Source of the DNA: Pseudomonas fluorescens | GTDB taxonomy: Bacteria; Pseudomonadota; Gammaproteobacteria; Pseudomonadales; Pseudomonadaceae | DNA: 34,853 nt | Direction of reading: 5' to 3' | NCBI RefSeq assembly: GCF_000968015.1 | Contig: NZ_LACH01000034.1 | Location: 1-34,853, forward strand | Part shown: one piece after another, positions 19,231-26,421 of the stretch | How the letters are laid out: every line of letters begins with the position of its first letter | How positions within the stretch are numbered: position 1 is the stretch's first letter | The notes under the pieces: generated by a model | Seen by the model: only the letters and a program-made list of their open reading frames with translations | The model's database searches: none | Told to the model about the DNA's origin: nothing | Made by a program: the position numbers and the translations under genes

Positions 19231-19360
19231 GAAAAACACCGAAACGCAGAACTCCAGTAGAGCGCGAGTCTGATGAAGTTTGTTCAAGCGCGCTGCCACA
19301 GTTACGTGACAGTTTGATGAAGAGTGCTGAACGGTCGTATTCAAGACCGCGTTATCGTTT

Positions 19361-19455
19361 ATCGCGAGCAAGCTCGCTCCCACAGGATTGATGCCGTACA
19401 CAAAATCTGTGATCGACATAAATCCAATGTGGGAGCGAGCTTGCTCGCGATGGCG
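19361..19455. repeat. REP inverted pair (REPIN-like)
   Basis: Facing REP palindromes lie at 19361-19385 and about 19427-19455, between the metE stop and the hydrolase start. Orientation is opposite to the pairs at 13352, 22841 and 24682. Confidence 0.85.
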
Positions 19456-19476
19456 TCTGGACAGACGCTACACCCG

Positions 19477-21789
19477 TTAAGCCAACTGACTCCGCAACTG
19501 CCGCGCCGCCGCCACCATGTTGACCAACGCCGCCTCAGTCTCCGGCCACGCCCGGGTCTTCAACCCGCAATCCGGGTTCACCCACAACCGCTCCGCTGGA
19601 ATACGCTTCACCGCTTTGCTCATCAACTTGACCATCTCGGCCGTGTCCGGCACCCGTGGCGAGTGGATGTCGTAGACGCCCGGACCGATGTCGTTCGGGT
19701 AGTCGAAGGCTTCGAAAGCCTCCAGCAATTCCATGTCCGAACGCGAGGTTTCGATGGTGATCACATCGGCGTCCATCGCCGCGATGGACTGAATCACGTC
19801 GTTGAATTCGCTGTAGCACATGTGGGTGTGGATCTGGGTTTCATCCCGCACACCGGAGGCGCTCAAGCGGAAAGCTTCCACCGCCCAGTCGAGGTATTCC
19901 TGCCATTGTGCCCGGCGCAGCGGCAAACCTTCACGGAACGCGGCTTCGTCGATCTGCACGATCTTGATGCCGGCGGTTTCCAGGTCCAGCACTTCGTCAC
20001 GCAGGGCTAGGGCCAACTGCTGCGCCTGGATTTTGCGCGAAACGTCTTCGCGCGGGAACGACCACATCAGCATGGTCACGGGACCGGTGAGCATGCCTTT
20101 CATGACCTTGTCGGTCAGGCTCTGGGCATAAGTGATCCAGTCGACGGTCATGGCGGCCGGACGGCTCAGGTCGCCGTAGATGATTGCCGGTTTCACGCAG
20201 CGCGAACCGTAGCTCTGAACCCAACCGAAACGGGTGAACAGATAGCCGTCCAGTTGCTCGGCGAAGTACTCGACCATGTCGTTGCGTTCGGCTTCACCGT
20301 GTACCAGCACGTCCAGGCCCAGGCGTTCCTGGACTTTCACGGCATGGCGGATTTCGCTGTGCATGGCGTCGGTGTAATCGTTGGCCGACAGCTTGCCTTG
20401 CTTGAAGGCCTGGCGTGCCAGACGGATCGAACCGGTCTGCGGGAACGAGCCGATGGTGGTGGTCGGGAATGCCGGCAGTTTCAACCGCGCACGCTGCTGC
20501 TCGATGCGTTTGGCAAACGGCGAATGACGTTGGCTGTCCTTGTCACTGATGGCATTGATGCGCGCCTGCACCTCGGCTTTGTGGATACGCGGTGACTCGG
20601 CGCGACTGGCCTGAATCGCACGGCTTTCGGCGAGGGCGGCTTGCACCTTGGATGATTGCGGGTCGTTCAGGGCATCGCGCAGCACGGCGATTTCGCCGCA
20701 CTTTTGTACGGCGAAGGCCAGCCAGCTTTTCAGTTCAGGGTCGAGTTTGTCTTCGCGCTCCAGATCCACCGGGCTGTGCAGCAGCGAGCAGGAACTGCTG
20801 ACCCACAGGTTATCGCCAAAACGTTCCTGGGCCGGTTGCAGTTGCGCGAGCACTTGCTCCAGTTCGCAGCGCCAGACGTTGCGACCGTTGACCAGGCCCA
20901 CCGAGAGAATCTTGTAGGTCGGCAGACGGTCCAGCACCTGGCCTAGTTGGTCCGGGGCGCGCACGGCGTCGATGTGCAAGCCTTGCACCGGCAGGCTGAC
21001 CGCCAGGCCGAGGTTGTCTTCCAGACCACTGAAGTAGGTCGCCACCAGTTTTTTCAGCGGCGAGTATTGAAGGATGTGATAAGCGCGCTCGAAAGCGTTT
21101 TTCCAGGCCTGTGGCAGGTCGAGGGTCAGGATCGGTTCGTCGATCTGCACCCACTCCACGCCTTGAGCGGCGAGGCGACCGAGGATTTCGCCGTAGATCG
21201 GCAGCAGGCGTTCCAGCAGGTCGAGCTTGTCGAAGTCGTTGCCTTTGGCTTTGCCCAGCCACAGGTAAGTCAGTGGACCGATGATCACCGGTTTGACGTT
21301 GTGGCCAAGGGCCTTCGCCTCGTCGACTTCGTCGAACAACTGTTCCCAGCTCAGCTTGAACTGTTGGTCAGCGGTGAATTCCGGGACCAGGTAGTGGTAG
21401 TTGGTGTCGAACCACTTGGTCAGTTCCTGGGCATATTGCGCTTTGCTGTGTTCGCTGCCGCAGCAGGCAGTCGTGGCGCCGCGGGCCATGGCGAACAGGG
21501 TGTCGAGGGTCGGCAGGCCGCGCGAGTCCTTGGCGCTGTCGAAACGCTGGGGGATCACACCGAAGGTCAAGGAATGGGTCAGGACCTGGTCGTACCAGGC
21601 GAAGTCGCCCACGGGCAGCAGGTCGATGCCGGCGTCTTTCTGCAATTGCCAGTGGGTGGCGCGCAATTGGCGGCCGACGCTTTTCAGCGCGTCCTGATCC
21701 AGATCGCCCTTCCAGTAGGATTCGAGGGCTTTTTTCAGTTCGCGGTCAGCGCCGATGCGCGGAAAACCAAGTGTATGGGCCAGAGCCAT
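19477..21789 (-). CDS. metE: Cobalamin-independent methionine synthase
   Basis: The 770-residue enzyme transfers a methyl group from 5-methyltetrahydropteroyltri-glutamate to homocysteine, the last step of methionine synthesis, without vitamin B12. The N-terminal half starts with the family block [20 protein letters not shown]. The C-terminal catalytic half holds the zinc site: His656 and Cys658 in HTHMC, Glu680, and Cys741 in NPDCGLKTR. The frame extends to 21873, but the ATG at 21789 has GGGAGAAA upstream and gives the standard N-terminus. It is divergent from metR. No cobalamin riboswitch is visible in the 107-base gap, so control by MetR is likely. Confidence 0.97.
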   Translation of the reverse strand: MALAHTLGFPRIGADRELKKALESYWKGDLDQDALKSVGRQLRATHWQLQKDAGIDLLPVGDFAWYDQVLTHSLTFGVIPQRFDSAKDSRGLPTLDTLFAMARGATTACCGSEHSKAQYAQELTKWFDTNYHYLVPEFTADQQFKLSWEQLFDEVDEAKALGHNVKPVIIGPLTYLWLGKAKGNDFDKLDLLERLLPIYGEILGRLAAQGVEWVQIDEPILTLDLPQAWKNAFERAYHILQYSPLKKLVATYFSGLEDNLGLAVSLPVQGLHIDAVRAPDQLGQVLDRLPTYKILSVGLVNGRNVWRCELEQVLAQLQPAQERFGDNLWVSSSCSLLHSPVDLEREDKLDPELKSWLAFAVQKCGEIAVLRDALNDPQSSKVQAALAESRAIQASRAESPRIHKAEVQARINAISDKDSQRHSPFAKRIEQQRARLKLPAFPTTTIGSFPQTGSIRLARQAFKQGKLSANDYTDAMHSEIRHAVKVQERLGLDVLVHGEAERNDMVEYFAEQLDGYLFTRFGWVQSYGSRCVKPAIIYGDLSRPAAMTVDWITYAQSLTDKVMKGMLTGPVTMLMWSFPREDVSRKIQAQQLALALRDEVLDLETAGIKIVQIDEAAFREGLPLRRAQWQEYLDWAVEAFRLSASGVRDETQIHTHMCYSEFNDVIQSIAAMDADVITIETSRSDMELLEAFEAFDYPNDIGPGVYDIHSPRVPDTAEMVKLMSKAVKRIPAERLWVNPDCGLKTRAWPETEAALVNMVAAARQLRSQLA

Positions 21790-21841
21790 GGTGAATTTCT
21801 CCCTGTAAAAGATGGCGCTATTGTCGACAGCCAACCCAACA

Positions 21842-21854
21842 TGAGACAAACTCA
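21842..21854. promoter_or_regulatory. Candidate MetR operator
   Basis: TGAG-ACAAA-CTCA is a dyad with the geometry of the known MetR site TGAA-N5-TTCA, with one symmetric change per half. It lies in the middle of the metE-metR gap, the expected place for control of both genes. A second small palindrome (TGATCA) follows at about 21868. Confidence 0.55.
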
Positions 21855-21896
21855 ACCTTTTCGTGTTGATCACAAGTTTTCCTCATGGAGCCCCCG

Positions 21897-22814
21897 GTGC
21901 TTGAAATCCGTCACCTGAAGACCCTGCACGCCTTGCGCGAAGCCGACAGCCTGGTAGATGCGGCCGACCGCCTGCACCTGACGCAGTCGGCCCTGTCCCA
22001 CCAGTTCAAGGAACTGGAGGAGCGCATGGGCATGCCGCTGTTCGTGCGCAAGACCAAACCGGTGCGTTTCACCAGCGCCGGTTTGCGCCTGCTGCAACTG
22101 GCTGACGCGACCTTGCCATTGCTGCGTGGCGCCGAGCGCGATATCGCGCGGCTGGCCGGTGGCACTGCCGGGCGTCTGCACATGGCGATCGAGTGTCACA
22201 GTTGCTTTCAGTGGCTGATGCCGACCATCGACCAGTTCCGCGATGCCTGGCCGGAAGTCGAACTGGACCTGGCCTCAGGGTTCTCCTTCGCCCCGCTGCC
22301 TGCGCTGGCCCGTGGGGATCTGGATTTGGTGGTGACCTCCGACCCGCTGGAACTGGCCGGGATCACTTACGTGCCGTTGTTCACCTACGAAGCGATGCTT
22401 GCGGTGGCCAACCAGCACCGTTTGGCGAGCAAGGCCTACATCGTCCCGGAAGATTTGCTCACGGAAACGCTGATCACCTACCCGGTGGAGCGTGATCGGC
22501 TGGACATCTTCACCCGTTTCCTGGAACCGGCCGATATCGAACCGGCGCAGGTCCGCACGTCGGAACTGACGGTGATGATGATGCAATTGGTGGCCAGCGG
22601 TCGCGGCGTGTGTGGCATGCCCCATTGGGCGCTGCATGAATACAGCTCACGGGGTTATGTGAAGGCCAAGCGGCTGGGTGAGAAAGGTTTGTTTGCGACG
22701 CTGTACGCCGGGATTCGCGCCGACATGCTGGATGCGCCGTACATGCGCGATTTCTTGCTGACGGCTAAAGACACATCCTTTTCAACCCTCGATGGTGTCA
22801 GCGCAGTTCGCTGA
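21897..22814 (+). CDS. metR: LysR-type activator of methionine genes
   Basis: The 305-residue regulator starts MLEIRHLKTLHALREADS from a GTG, then has a LysR helix-turn-helix (LTQSALSHQFKELEERMG) and an effector domain. MetR uses homocysteine as co-effector and activates metE. An ATG at 21885 is in frame four codons earlier, but it has no ribosome site, and its own GGAG is correctly spaced for the GTG at 21897. Homologues also begin MLEIRH. It is divergent from metE, which together with high family resemblance makes the call firm. Confidence 0.94.
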   Translation: MLEIRHLKTLHALREADSLVDAADRLHLTQSALSHQFKELEERMGMPLFVRKTKPVRFTSAGLRLLQLADATLPLLRGAERDIARLAGGTAGRLHMAIECHSCFQWLMPTIDQFRDAWPEVELDLASGFSFAPLPALARGDLDLVVTSDPLELAGITYVPLFTYEAMLAVANQHRLASKAYIVPEDLLTETLITYPVERDRLDIFTRFLEPADIEPAQVRTSELTVMMMQLVASGRGVCGMPHWALHEYSSRGYVKAKRLGEKGLFATLYAGIRADMLDAPYMRDFLLTAKDTSFSTLDGVSAVR

Positions 22815-22840
22815 TCGTTTGCAGACTGGAATGCAATCAA

Positions 22841-22936
22841 ATGTGGGAGCGAGCTTGCTCGCGATAGCGGTGTGTCAGTCGATACAAATGTTGCATGCTA
22901 AACCGCAATCGCGAGCAAGCTCGCTCCCACAGGGGT
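22841..22936. repeat. REP inverted pair (REPIN-like)
   Basis: REP palindromes at 22841-22870 and about 22908-22936 flank a spacer with TGTGTCAGTC and CAAATGTTG, similar to the spacer of the pair at 24682. It separates convergent metR and the GNAT gene. Confidence 0.85.
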
Positions 22937-22993
22937 TTTCGGTGGCCGCATCGTTGGTGACCAACCTGGGTCCTACAGGGAATTGTGGTGGAT

Positions 22994-23491
22994 TCAGAGC
23001 TCCCGCCACATGTGGATTTTGTCGAAGTAGTCCTCGCCCACCCGCACCGCCAGTGGTTCAAGACCAAACTGGATGAAGCCGCAACGCTGGTACAGGTTGA
23101 ACGCGGCGTCGTTGCCAGCGGTGACGGTCAGCTGGATCAACCTCAGACCTTTATGGTCCTGCGCTTCAGCCAAGGCAGCCTGCACCAGGTGATAACCGAC
23201 CCCGCGCTGCCGGACCTTGCCCGACACGTACATGCCAAACAATGTCGCCTTGTGCCGGGCCTTTTCCCGAGGCTCGAAGGCCAGACCGACGATGCCCGCC
23301 AACTCACCGCCTTCGAACGCGCCGAACACCACGTCCAGCTTGCTGGTCAGGCGTGATTCCCACCAACTCAACGGCATCACGGCGCGTTCGCGCACGCTGG
23401 AGGTAAACGCCTGGGGATGCAGGTCGTAGGCTTCGAGCATCAGTGCCCGATAATCCAGAGCATGACTGGCATCAAGCCGTTCAATCCACAT
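22994..23491 (-). CDS. GNAT family N-acetyltransferase
   Basis: The 165-residue protein has the GNAT fold, with the acetyl-CoA loop motif RQRGVG in VSGKVRQRGVGYHLVQAAL and the C-terminal NLYQRCGFIQFG block. It should acetylate an amine of unknown identity. A TTG start at 23497 is possible, but the ATG at 23491 is preferred. It lies two bases after the lysE-like stop, indicating translational coupling as the last gene of a nudix-lysE-GNAT operon. Confidence 0.85.
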   Translation of the reverse strand: MWIERLDASHALDYRALMLEAYDLHPQAFTSSVRERAVMPLSWWESRLTSKLDVVFGAFEGGELAGIVGLAFEPREKARHKATLFGMYVSGKVRQRGVGYHLVQAALAEAQDHKGLRLIQLTVTAGNDAAFNLYQRCGFIQFGLEPLAVRVGEDYFDKIHMWREL

Positions 23492-23493
23492 GT

Positions 23494-24132
23494 TCAAGCC
23501 ATCCGTCGTTGTTCCAGCATCAGTCGCACCGCCAGCGCCGACAGCACGAACCCCATGAAATAGCGCTGCACCGCCAGCCAGGACGGGTTGTTGACGAACC
23601 AGGAGGCGATGCCCGCGGCGAACAGCGCAATCAGCAGATTGACGCTGAAACTGACGCTGATCTGGGTCAGACCCAGGGTGATGCTTTGCATGAACACCGA
23701 GCCATGCTCAGGCGTAATGAACTGCGGAAACACCGACAAATAAAACACGGCGATCTTCGGGTTCAGGGCGCTGGTCAGAAAGCCCATGGTGATCAGTTTG
23801 CGCGACGAGTCCGGCGGCAACTGCTGCGCCTCGAACGGTGAACGCGCACCCGGTTTGACGGCTTGCCAAGCCAACCACATCAGGTACAGCGCGCCGGCCC
23901 ACTTCAGCACTTCGTAGGCCATCGGCACCGCCAGAAACACCGCGGTCAAACCGGCAGCGGCCGCGAACAGGTGCACGAAAAACCCCGCGACCACACCGAG
24001 CAACGACGTCACACCGGCCTTGCGCCCCTGGCAGATCGAACGGGAGATCAGGTAAATCATGTTCGGCCCCGGCGTCAGCACCATCAGCAACGCGGCAGCG
24101 GCGAAGATCAGCAAGTCTTGAAGCGGGATCAT
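23494..24132 (-). CDS. LysE/RhtB family amino acid exporter
   Basis: The 212-residue inner-membrane protein has about six hydrophobic spans. It shows the family signature LTPGPNMIYLISRSICQGR (residues 19-37) and GFLTSALNPKIAVFYLSVFPQF in the middle. Members export amino acids or homoserine lactones; the specific substrate is not evident. It sits 25 bases after the NUDIX gene and directly before the GNAT gene, all on the minus strand. Confidence 0.9.
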   Translation of the reverse strand: MIPLQDLLIFAAAALLMVLTPGPNMIYLISRSICQGRKAGVTSLLGVVAGFFVHLFAAAAGLTAVFLAVPMAYEVLKWAGALYLMWLAWQAVKPGARSPFEAQQLPPDSSRKLITMGFLTSALNPKIAVFYLSVFPQFITPEHGSVFMQSITLGLTQISVSFSVNLLIALFAAGIASWFVNNPSWLAVQRYFMGFVLSALAVRLMLEQRRMA

Positions 24133-24157
24133 GGGCAGTCCTTTAGTCCAGAGATGA

Positions 24158-24592
24158 TCAAGCGATCGCGGTTAAGGAGGCTCGATAAAACGGCAGGATC
24201 AGGTCCCGTGTCAATGGCGCCAGCGTGACAGTGCCGTCGGTGGCCGAGTCGATCCAGCGCACTTCTTCAATCTCCGCCGCAGGCGATACGTCTGAATCGA
24301 TGGTCAGTTGAAAGAGTTCGGCCTGGACGGTAAAACCGGGCTCATTGGCGGCCGGTGCCGAGAATTGCCCGAGATAAGTGGCGTGTGCCGGATCGATGAC
24401 CAGCCCCAATTCTTCTTCCAGTTCACGGGCCAGCGCGTGGACCGGTTGCTCATGCGCTTCGATCTTGCCCCCCGGCTGCATGAACGCCTCGGTGCCGCGC
24501 TTGCGGACCAACAGCGTGCGACCGTCCGGGCCGATCAACAGGGCAGCGGCGATACGGATGAGACGGGGCGAAGCAGCGGATGACAGCGTCAT
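24158..24592 (-). CDS. NUDIX hydrolase
   Basis: The 144-residue protein has a complete NUDIX box, GX5EX7REUXEEXGU, at residues 42-64 (G42, E48, R56-E57, E60-E61, G63). This family hydrolyses nucleoside diphosphates linked to another moiety using Mg. The substrate is unknown. It is the first gene of the probable nudix-lysE-GNAT unit. The preceding gap to 24801 holds a REP pair and no gene. Confidence 0.88.
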   Translation of the reverse strand: MTLSSAASPRLIRIAAALLIGPDGRTLLVRKRGTEAFMQPGGKIEAHEQPVHALARELEEELGLVIDPAHATYLGQFSAPAANEPGFTVQAELFQLTIDSDVSPAAEIEEVRWIDSATDGTVTLAPLTRDLILPFYRASLTAIA

Positions 24593-24681
24593 GGATCAGG
24601 ATCGTCCTTGGAAAAAGGCGCAAGAATCACATGGCCGCCGCTGTGTCGTCACGCCGAAAAACATCTATAAAGCACCACTGG

Positions 24682-24780
24682 CCCCTGTGGGAGCGAGCTT
24701 GCTCGCGATAGCGGTATGTCAGTCATATCAATGTTGGATATGTCGCCGCCATCGCGAGCAAGCTCGCTCCCACAGGGGGG
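24682..24780. repeat. REP inverted pair (REPIN-like)
   Basis: REP palindromes at 24682-24714 and 24750-24780 flank a spacer with TATGTCAGTCA and CAATGTTG. It lies just past the stop of the YN-GYP gene and before the NUDIX gene, on a tandem minus-strand junction. Confidence 0.85.
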
Positions 24781-24800
24781 TTGTGTAGAGTCTGGAAAAA

Positions 24801-26153
24801 CTAACTCACCTCGAGAACCGCAACGTCTTCCGGCACCTTCACAAAAATGCTGTATTTCGCGCCTTCCATGGCTTCGAAGGCGATCAACTTCTCCACCAGC
24901 GGCCCATTCAACACCTTGCCGGCATTGAGCAGCAGCATGCCGTTGTCGGCATTGAGGTTGCGCGCCAGGATCATGCCCGCTGTCACTTCCCGTGTGGTCA
25001 GCACCTTGACCGACGGATCGGCCAACGAGACATCGCTCAGGTACGCGGCACAAACCTGGATGAAATCCTCCACCAGTTCGGGATCGTAGAGCCGCCCGGC
25101 ATAGCTACGGATGTAGACCAGCGCTTCATCGCTGTTCATCTGCCGCTCGAGGATCAGCCCGCGCTGCAACTCGATGAAATCCACCGCCAGTTTCAGCAGC
25201 CGCGAACCGAACGGAATCGCCTCGCCCTTGAGCCGGTCCGGGAAACCGCTGCCGTCCCAGCGCTCCTGATGATGAAGAATCAGACGGGCGGCGTCCTTCA
25301 TCGGGTCGAGGGTCATCAACAGCGATTCGCTCTGCTTGGGATAACCGCGATAGCGTTCCCGATCGCTGTGATGCAGCAGGTCCGCGGGCGCGGTCATCAT
25401 GCTGTCGGTCCAGCTCAGCTTGCCGATGTTGTAGAGCGCCGCGGCCATGGTCAGGTCGCGACTGGTGCCCTCGTCCAGGTGATGAAGTTTGCAGTAGACC
25501 CGCACCAGTTCGATGATCTGGCGGTTGGTCTGTTTGGCCGGCGGCAGGCGCAGATTGGCCAGCAGCGAGAACACCTCGGTGCCGGTGACATAGCTGTGCT
25601 TGAGCTCTTCGTAGGCCAGATCGAGCATGTCGGCGGTCTGCTGGAGTTCGGCAGTGCGGGCGGCGACGTGTTTTTCCAGGGTAATGTTGAGCGACTTCAA
25701 CTGGTCGTTCTGCAGCCGGGTCAACTGCTCCAGGCGCTGGCGTTCGCGCTCGGAATACTGATGAGCCAAGGACTGGCGCAAGGTCAGGAGCATTTCCTCG
25801 TCGTTCCAGGGTTTGCTGATGTAGCGGTGAATCTTCCCTTCGTTGATCGCTTTGATGATCGTCGGCATGTCCGCGTAGCCGGTGAGCAGAATCCGGGTGG
25901 TCGTCGGGTACAACTGATGGATGCGGGCCAGCAGCGTGGCGCCGTCCATGTTGGGCATGCGTGCGTCGGTCATCACCAGATCAATGGAGTGTTGTTCCAT
26001 GATCTCCAGCGCCTGGGCACCGCTGGTGGCCAGCAGCAACTCGTAGGGCTGGCCGCGTAACAGGCGACGCAGGCTGTTGAGGATTGACTCCTCGTCATCG
26101 ACCAGCAGCACCTTGGGTTTATCGTTAAAAGTCGTGGGGAGTTGCTCTTCCAT
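24801..26153 (-). CDS. Response regulator with degenerate HD-GYP (YN-GYP) domain
   Basis: The 450-residue protein has an N-terminal receiver (about 14-130; Asp19-Asp20, phospho-acceptor Asp63, Lys114), a coiled-coil linker (about 135-185), and an HD-GYP-like domain (about 190-375). The HD pair is replaced by Tyr241-Asn242 in ALYNIGK. The later HHE motif reads HHQE (294-297), and GYP reads GFP (303-305). Loss of metal ligands suggests no c-di-GMP phosphodiesterase activity. From memory P. aeruginosa PA2572 has a similar YN-GYP variant and acts in motility and virulence control without being a normal phosphodiesterase. It is divergent from the c-di-GMP operon at 26412 across a 258-base shared gap, which suggests linked function. 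Confidence 0.88.
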   Translation of the reverse strand: MEEQLPTTFNDKPKVLLVDDEESILNSLRRLLRGQPYELLLATSGAQALEIMEQHSIDLVMTDARMPNMDGATLLARIHQLYPTTTRILLTGYADMPTIIKAINEGKIHRYISKPWNDEEMLLTLRQSLAHQYSERERQRLEQLTRLQNDQLKSLNITLEKHVAARTAELQQTADMLDLAYEELKHSYVTGTEVFSLLANLRLPPAKQTNRQIIELVRVYCKLHHLDEGTSRDLTMAAALYNIGKLSWTDSMMTAPADLLHHSDRERYRGYPKQSESLLMTLDPMKDAARLILHHQERWDGSGFPDRLKGEAIPFGSRLLKLAVDFIELQRGLILERQMNSDEALVYIRSYAGRLYDPELVEDFIQVCAAYLSDVSLADPSVKVLTTREVTAGMILARNLNADNGMLLLNAGKVLNGPLVEKLIAFEAMEGAKYSIFVKVPEDVAVLEVS

Positions 26154-26282
26154 GGCGTCACCTCAAGTGAAACGGGCACATCGTTGTGGCAGGCCCCGAG
26201 GCAAACATCCCCTATTGCCGGAGCCTGACCTACAGGCTAGATGATTTTCAGCCCGACAACGGAAATGATTCGGCTCATTGAG

Positions 26283-26313
26283 TTGCGCGAAGTGCTGGAC
26301 AGACGACTATGCT
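26283..26313 (+). promoter_or_regulatory. Possible promoter of the c-di-GMP operon
   Basis: CTATGCT at 26307-26313 resembles the extended -10 of RpoS-type promoters (CTATACT), with a weak TTGCGC 19 bases upstream of its TATGCT part. It is about 60 bases before the leader reading frame. The rest of the 26154-26411 gap shows no other clear site. Confidence 0.3.
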
Positions 26314-26373
26314 CAGCTGACTCGGATCCAAATCTGTACGTTCGGCCAGGTGATCAGGGAAAGGAAGCCCCCT

Positions 26374-26421
26374 ATGAATAAACCGCACCACACTGCTGCC
26401 GGTACCAGCGTATGTCGATAA
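26374..26421 (+). CDS. Putative 15-residue leader peptide
   Basis: A short frame encodes MNKPHHTAAGTSVCR. It has a strong GGAAAGGAAG ribosome site, which the larger gene after it lacks. Its last codons overlap the start of the GGDEF-EAL gene (ATG at 26412) by ten bases in another frame. Ribosomes finishing here could restart at 26412. It is too short to judge by coding statistics, and no function beyond coupling is proposed. Confidence 0.45.
   Translation: MNKPHHTAAGTSVCR

Noticed and set aside
19231..19419. N-terminal extension of the hydrolase frame
   Set aside because: It translates REP DNA (VGASLLA) and has no ribosome site, whereas the ATG at 19230 starts a signal peptide.
21790..21873. 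N-terminal extension of metE across the divergent promoter
   Set aside because: It would overlap the MetR operator, and homologues start at [11 protein letters not shown].
21790..21896. Cobalamin riboswitch before metE
   Set aside because: The 107-base gap is too short and shows no B12-box-like sequence.
13352..24780. Repeated palindromes considered as a CRISPR array
   Set aside because: Copies are kilobases apart in separate gene gaps, occur in inverted pairs, and have no regular spacers or cas genes.
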